From the NCBI GenBank assembly GCA_003216715.1, contig QCIK01000008.1:19606-83605 (forward strand): a stretch of 64,000 nucleotides of DNA. Direction: 5' to 3'. Under the pieces are notes generated by a model. It did not search any database. It was given only the letters and a program-made list of their open reading frames with translations, and was not told where the DNA came from. A program made the translations under genes and the position numbers. Every line of letters begins with the position of its first letter. Within the stretch, counting starts at the first letter, position 1. The stretch is from Prochlorococcus sp. AG-402-L09. GTDB taxonomy: Bacteria > Cyanobacteriota > Cyanobacteriia > PCC-6307 > Cyanobiaceae. Positions 60,804-64,000 of this stretch are shown here, one piece after another.

Positions 60804-60829
60804 TGGACCACTCTAGAAAAGGCACAAAA

Positions 60830-60857
60830 AAACCGCCCAGTTCTGTTAGGGCGGTTT
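60830..60857. terminator. Bidirectional intrinsic terminator
   Basis: AAACCGCCC (60830-60838) pairs perfectly with GGGCGGTTT (60849-60857) around a ten-base loop, with an A run on the left and TTTCTTT on the right. It could end transcripts from either side. Confidence 0.8.
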
Positions 60858-61010
60858 CTTTGTGAGATCAGGCGCAAGTGTTTCCTTGTTTCCACTGCGG
60901 AGGATCTCAACTCCTCACAAATAAATCTTAATCAACGTTACGAAAAGAGAAATGCTGAGTATTTGAGTTCTTCAACTGTCACATGTGCCAATTCTGTACA
61001 ATTAACCATT

Positions 61011-61085
61011 AAAAAAGCACCCTACTTGCGCGAAGTCGAGTGCCTTTTTACAACAGAACTATTGTGTGAGGAGTTGTTCTGTTAT
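61011..61085 (+). terminator. Terminator plus second hairpin (copy 2 of a pair)
   Basis: AAAAAGCAC pairs with GTGCCTTTTT (61012-61049) with an inner small stem ACTT/AAGT. Then AACAGAAC (61052-61059) pairs with GTTCTGTT (61076-61083), with loop sequence GAGGAGTT like that of the hairpin at 60606-60635. The bases between 60858 and 61011 show no gene. Confidence 0.55.
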
Positions 61086-61136
61086 TTATTTTCTACTCCT
61101 ATTTGCACCTTTTGTCACTACTAAAAAGACAAACTG

Positions 61137-61262
61137 ATGAGAACCTACAAAATAGAAATAAGAACAAGGGATCCAAGAAAAAAAGTGGCGACCTTTCACG
61201 AGTTCTATCAATTATTAGATCCTGAATCAAATAAACTCTCTAAGTTGATTGAGGAAAAATAG
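61137..61262 (+). CDS. Small charged protein (41 aa)
   Basis: ATG at 61137. The product MRTYKIEIRTRDPRKKVATF continues with FHEFYQLLDPESNKL and a Lys/Glu end. Coding composition is convincing, the ribosome site is weak. It ends six bases before the next gene, with which it probably forms a pair. No family is recognised. Confidence 0.5.
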   Translation: MRTYKIEIRTRDPRKKVATFHEFYQLLDPESNKLSKLIEEK

Positions 61263-61268
61263 AAGATT

Positions 61269-61631
61269 ATGGATGAAACTTGGTTAAAAGAACTCAATCA
61301 AAGAAATTTTGAGTTGGAAGGAGAAGATAGTTCGAAATGGGGTTGTGCAACGGTCTCTGTTTCGTCCTCAGTGTTAAACAAATTAAGTCAGGCAGAACAA
61401 GGGAAATTTGAGATTACTGAATTCAAAAGAGCAACAAATGAAATTGAGCATTGGGCACGAGTAGAAGAAATATGCGATTTCTTTGGAGTTGTAGACCCTG
61501 ATCTAGCAGGAGATGTCTATTTCAGAAAGTTCAAAAATTTAACTGTAGATGAAGAGAGTAGATGGATGGATTTAAAAGATATTAATGATGAGATGCCTGA
61601 GGGTTTTGGCGTAAAAATCGATCGGAGTTAA
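61269..61631 (+). CDS. Hypothetical protein (120 aa)
   Basis: ATG at 61269. An acidic soluble protein with NKLSQAEQGKFEITEFKRAT, EEICDFFGVVDPDLAGDVYF and MDLKDINDEMPEGFGV. No family is recognised. After its TAA the same frame stays open for 39 codons with coding-like sequence (VPVISDSEEKKEFLKRDSSQ) to a TGA at 61749, then 17 more to a TAG, so the true gene may have been longer or a second small gene may have lost its start. Confidence 0.6.
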   Translation: MDETWLKELNQRNFELEGEDSSKWGCATVSVSSSVLNKLSQAEQGKFEITEFKRATNEIEHWARVEEICDFFGVVDPDLAGDVYFRKFKNLTVDEESRWMDLKDINDEMPEGFGVKIDRS

Positions 61632-61835
61632 GGGAAGGCAAATAATTCTGAAATAGGAGTACCTGTCATAAGTGACTCAGAGGAAAAAAAAGAGTTTCTG
61701 AAAAGAGATAGTTCTCAAGATGTGTTTTTTGTTTATCAGTCTTCTCCATGAATTGCAGAGACACAACAAGATCCCAATGTTCCAGAGTTTATATTGCTTT
61801 TGTAGAGGAGGAACACAGATGTGTAGGGACAGTAT

Positions 61836-62060
61836 TGACTATTAAAATGTAGGTATAGACTCAAATACGATGTTCCCCATGTTATATGAAATTTAATAAA
61901 CCCAGTCATAAGCTACCTTTTAGTACCCATATATGGTGGGAACTATTGAGTGGAAATCAAATACCAGCATAAAACCTAGTCATAGACGAAATACTTGAGT
62001 TTCACTTGTCACTTTTTCAATAGAAAAGTCATAGTAGGATTGATTTCTCTACACTTTGGT
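61836..62060 (+). repeat. guaA-end-like repeat, copy 5, with adjacent degenerate copy
   Basis: A degenerate right arm TATTAAAATGTAG lies at 61840-61852. Then the exact left arm CTACCTTTTAGTA (61913-61925) and the core ACTATTGAGTGGAAAT (61942-61957), reading GTIEWK in the guaA frame. AGAAAAGTCATAGTAGGA (62022-62039) and TTTCTCTAC (62044-62052) correspond to the box after guaA. The right arm of this copy is degenerate. The tail module continues after a broken gene, at 62273-62345. Confidence 0.65.
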
Positions 62061-62069
62061 TTTTGATTT

Positions 62070-62285
62070 ATGGGTAGTAACAGGGGAGAAAATGATATTT
62101 CATATGTGTTGTATGAAGAGTTAGAAGGACGTTTGTGTGTTGATCTCTATACTGACCCTCCATAAATCTACAAACGTACAGATCAAGAACTAAAAAAATC
62201 TATTGAAGATCGTGTTTGGCAAATTAGAGTTCCAATTCCTAATTCAAGAAATTGTCAATTCTCCGTTTTAGAAACCCAGAACTGA
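62070..62285 (+). pseudogene. Small gene interrupted by an in-frame TAA
   Basis: From the ATG at 62070 the frame reads MGSNRGENDISYVLYEELEG..., meets TAA at 62163-62165 (codon 32), and continues open with coding-like sequence (IYKRTDQELKKSIEDRVWQI...) to a TGA at 62283-62285. This is best explained by one nonsense change in a 71-codon gene. Its last codons overlap the repeated tail module (ACCCAGAACTGA). No family recognised. Confidence 0.5.
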
Positions 62286-62345
62286 TAAATGACTGCGAAG
62301 GTCATGGGTTGTTTTGTTCAAACTTTTACCAGTTTTGTGATTTTT
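62273..62345 (+). repeat. Tail module of the repeat family (copy 5)
   Basis: ACCCAGAACTGATA, then TGCGAAG, TCATGGG and CAGTTTTGT in the same order as at 56560-56632 in copy 3. The earlier part of copy 5 is separated from it by the broken gene at 62070. The long in-frame start (62289) of the following gene lies inside this module. Confidence 0.6.
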
Positions 62346-62384
62346 TGGTTATCTCATAAGATTGTAGGGAAGTTTCTATCTCTT

Positions 62385-63380
62385 ATGGACCATAATTGGG
62401 ATTTTTTACTTTCTGAATTTCGTAGACTTGGCGGAATAGCAGATAATGTATGTCAAAAGGAAGGGAAAAATGGTAGAGGGATTTTTTCTGTTAATCCAAC
62501 TCTGAGAGCGAAAATTTTTACTCCATCAAAATTATTGATCAAAAAAGATGATATTTATTTAGAAGATAATAAATTAAGAATTAAAAAAGATAAGGAATAT
62601 AATGAGGAAATTAGAAATTTTTTTAATTTTTATCAAGATAATTTTTCATGGGGATCTGGTGGGAAAGAAACAACAGAATTGTTTGAGAAAGGATTAAGTT
62701 TATTTAATTCAAATTTAAAGGATTTAATTAAAAAATATGCTCTAGTTGATTTAGAAGAAAGGCATAAAGGGAAATGGGATAATGTTATTAAAAATCAATT
62801 CTTGAATGCTCGAGGAATTCAGTTTGGAAATAGTTCTGTTATCGCTCCTATCTGGGAACTTGTAAATCATAAAGTAAGGTCTTTTCCTTTTATTTTTAAC
62901 GAGGAAGGAATAAGCACTCCTAATTATCCTGCTTCAAATCGTGAGATAAGACATTCATATAGTAATTTGAGTCCATTAAATCGTTTTTTTTCTTATGGTT
63001 TTTTTTCTGAAGAGACCATAGTGTTTTCAATTCCTTTTTCAATAACTATTGAAAATCTTGGTATTAATATTTTTTGTAAGGGAATCGGTCTCAACAATGA
63101 TTCTATGAAAATAGAAAGATCTGGTAATAAAATTATTTTAGAGGGTTTGCCTATTGCTGATGTCAATCATCCTAGATTGCCATATGATTATTTTGATGAG
63201 ATTCTTACAAAGATCGGTCATATTAATATTCCAAAAGATCTTTTATTAAAAATTTTTCAATTAAACATTTCAGTTAGAAAGAAAATAATAGATCAGTCTC
63301 ATTTAATAGAAAACGAAGTCTTCAAGACATTGACTAAACTTATGCTTTATGAAATTAATCTAATTCCATCTCACGATTAA
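62385..63380 (+). CDS. SET-domain-like protein (possible methyltransferase)
   Basis: 331 residues from the ATG at 62385. The first 30 or so residues (DHNWDFLLSEFRRLGGIADN) and GRGIFSVNPTLRA resemble the start of a divergent SET domain; APIWELVNHKVRSFPFIFNE holds a WELVNH stretch matching the NH motif of SET lysine methyltransferases. Substrate unknown; a histone-like or ribosomal protein target is only a guess. A longer start (62289) would translate the repeated tail module and is rejected. Its last 26 bases overlap the convergent TPR gene. Confidence 0.5.
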   Translation: MDHNWDFLLSEFRRLGGIADNVCQKEGKNGRGIFSVNPTLRAKIFTPSKLLIKKDDIYLEDNKLRIKKDKEYNEEIRNFFNFYQDNFSWGSGGKETTELFEKGLSLFNSNLKDLIKKYALVDLEERHKGKWDNVIKNQFLNARGIQFGNSSVIAPIWELVNHKVRSFPFIFNEEGISTPNYPASNREIRHSYSNLSPLNRFFSYGFFSEETIVFSIPFSITIENLGINIFCKGIGLNNDSMKIERSGNKIILEGLPIADVNHPRLPYDYFDEILTKIGHINIPKDLLLKIFQLNISVRKKIIDQSHLIENEVFKTLTKLMLYEINLIPSHD

Positions 63381-64000
63381 AACTGTATGAACCCAAAATT
63401 GACCATGACCTTATAGACATAATTTTTTCTGAACATAATTTTGCTTCTTCTAATTTGCCCAGATTTCTCAATATGTTTCCCAGATTGTAATACGCTTCTA
63501 CGTAATCAGGTTTGATTTCAATTGCTTTGCGACATGACATTTCTGCATCTTGTGTTTTACCAAGATCTTTCAATATAATTCCCCGATTGTAATATGCTTC
63601 CGCGAAATCAGGTTTAATTTCAATTGCTTTTCGGTATGAGATTTCTGCCTCTTTTAACTTGCCAAGATCTTTCAATATATTTGCAAGATTGGCATACGCC
63701 TCTGCGTAATCAGATTTGATTTCAATTGCTTTTCGATATGACAATTCTGCTTCTTTTAACTTGCCAAGATCTGCTAAAATGAATCCCAGATTGTAATGCG
63801 CTACTGAGAAATCAGGTTTAATTTCAATTGCTTTTCGATATGACAATTCTGCTTCTTTTAACTTGCCAAGATTTTTAAATATGTTCCCCAGATGGGAATG
63901 CGCCTCTGCAAAATCAGGTTTAATTTCAATTACTTTGCGAGTTGATAACTCTGCATCTTCTAATTTATCAAGATCTTTTAAAATGATTCCCAAATTGTAA
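63355..64000 (-). CDS. TPR-repeat protein, C-terminal part (cut by window edge)
   Basis: The frame is open to the right edge, so the N-terminus is outside the window; the TTG at 63993 is not the start. The 212 visible residues are nearly all 34-residue TPRs of the type NLGNILKDLGKLKEAE, as in the two sulfotransferases, ending SWSILGSYSFNREMELD. No transferase domain follows, so this member is either TPR-only or truncated at its C-terminus by the SET-like gene's region. Partner unknown. Confidence 0.75.
   Translation of the reverse strand, partial: YNLGIILKDLDKLEDAELSTRKVIEIKPDFAEAHSHLGNIFKNLGKLKEAELSYRKAIEIKPDFSVAHYNLGFILADLGKLKEAELSYRKAIEIKSDYAEAYANLANILKDLGKLKEAEISYRKAIEIKPDFAEAYYNRGIILKDLGKTQDAEMSCRKAIEIKPDYVEAYYNLGNILRNLGKLEEAKLCSEKIMSIRSWSILGSYSFNREMELD

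Noticed and set aside
60783..61124. 113-codon plus-strand open frame
   Set aside because: It runs through a perfect bidirectional terminator and other hairpins, has mixed composition without protein-like pattern, and overlaps a better small gene on the other strand.
62289..62384. Earlier start of the SET-like gene
   Set aside because: This part translates the interspersed tail module, which is also present where no such gene follows.
54198..64000. Regularly spaced repeats resembling a CRISPR array
   Set aside because: The 102-base periodic repeats encode 34-residue TPRs in frame; there are no short repeats with unique spacers.
52024..64000. tRNA gene as the integration target
   Set aside because: I looked for tRNA-like cloverleafs at the island edges and saw none; the repeated target matches guaA instead.
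52024..64000. Insertion sequence or transposase
   Set aside because: No transposase-like protein or terminal inverted repeats of an IS are visible.

Overview
The window is an AT-rich cyanobacterial chromosome segment, most likely Prochlorococcus (probably a low-light clade; this is inference). Supporting signs are a compact gene order, a cyanobacterial TIC20-like protein, DUF3134, DUF502 and DUF1400 proteins, a plastid-type gap2, a lumenal cyclophilin, a two-domain sucrose-phosphate synthase, and purL-purF next to dnaN. I found no tRNA, rRNA, CRISPR array, transposase or integrase.

Bases 1-52023 are core genome. From the left: the end of aroE, a TIC20-like membrane protein, rpsF, argG, two tiny membrane proteins, DUF3134, mraY, sps, uvrA, recN, a UbiB-family kinase, a DUF1400 protein and thrC. 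The gap 15469-15842 carries DnaA boxes just upstream of dnaN and is the probable replication origin. After it come a PRC-barrel protein, purL, purF, a GyrA/ParC-type subunit, a TPR lipoprotein-like protein, queG, DUF502, nusB, ftsY, an RsbU-type phosphatase, argH, an RRM protein, dusA, msrB, a grpE-dnaJ-tusA-rsgA run, a YbaB protein, murB-murC, gap2, thiL, a cyclophilin, efp-accB, pdxA with an epimerase-like gene, HNH, a class V aminotransferase, cbiD and guaA. Many neighbours overlap by 1-8 bases, which suggests co-transcription.

Bases 52024-64000, directly after the guaA stop codon, are an accessory island with a different texture: long gaps, many hairpins, small unknown genes with strong Shine-Dalgarno sequences, broken genes, and three TPR-repeat genes (two of them fused to sulfotransferases). 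The main discovery candidate is here. The last codons of guaA (Gly-Thr-Ile-Glu-Trp-Glu-stop) recur, partly degenerate, at about 53839, 56380, 58626 and 61942. At the best sites they sit between inverted arms CTACCTTTTAGTA and TACTAAAAGGTAG, with a constant 8-9 base gap from core to right arm. This looks like serial integration of small elements at the 3' end of guaA, each interval carrying its own cargo. A shared downstream box and tail, shuffled between copies, support repeated recombination.

The island also holds three copies of a hairpin-plus-long-stem element with compensating base changes, a repeated pair of hairpins, and at least two small genes broken by in-frame stops. Functions of most island genes are unknown; the TPR-sulfotransferases may modify cell-surface or secreted molecules.
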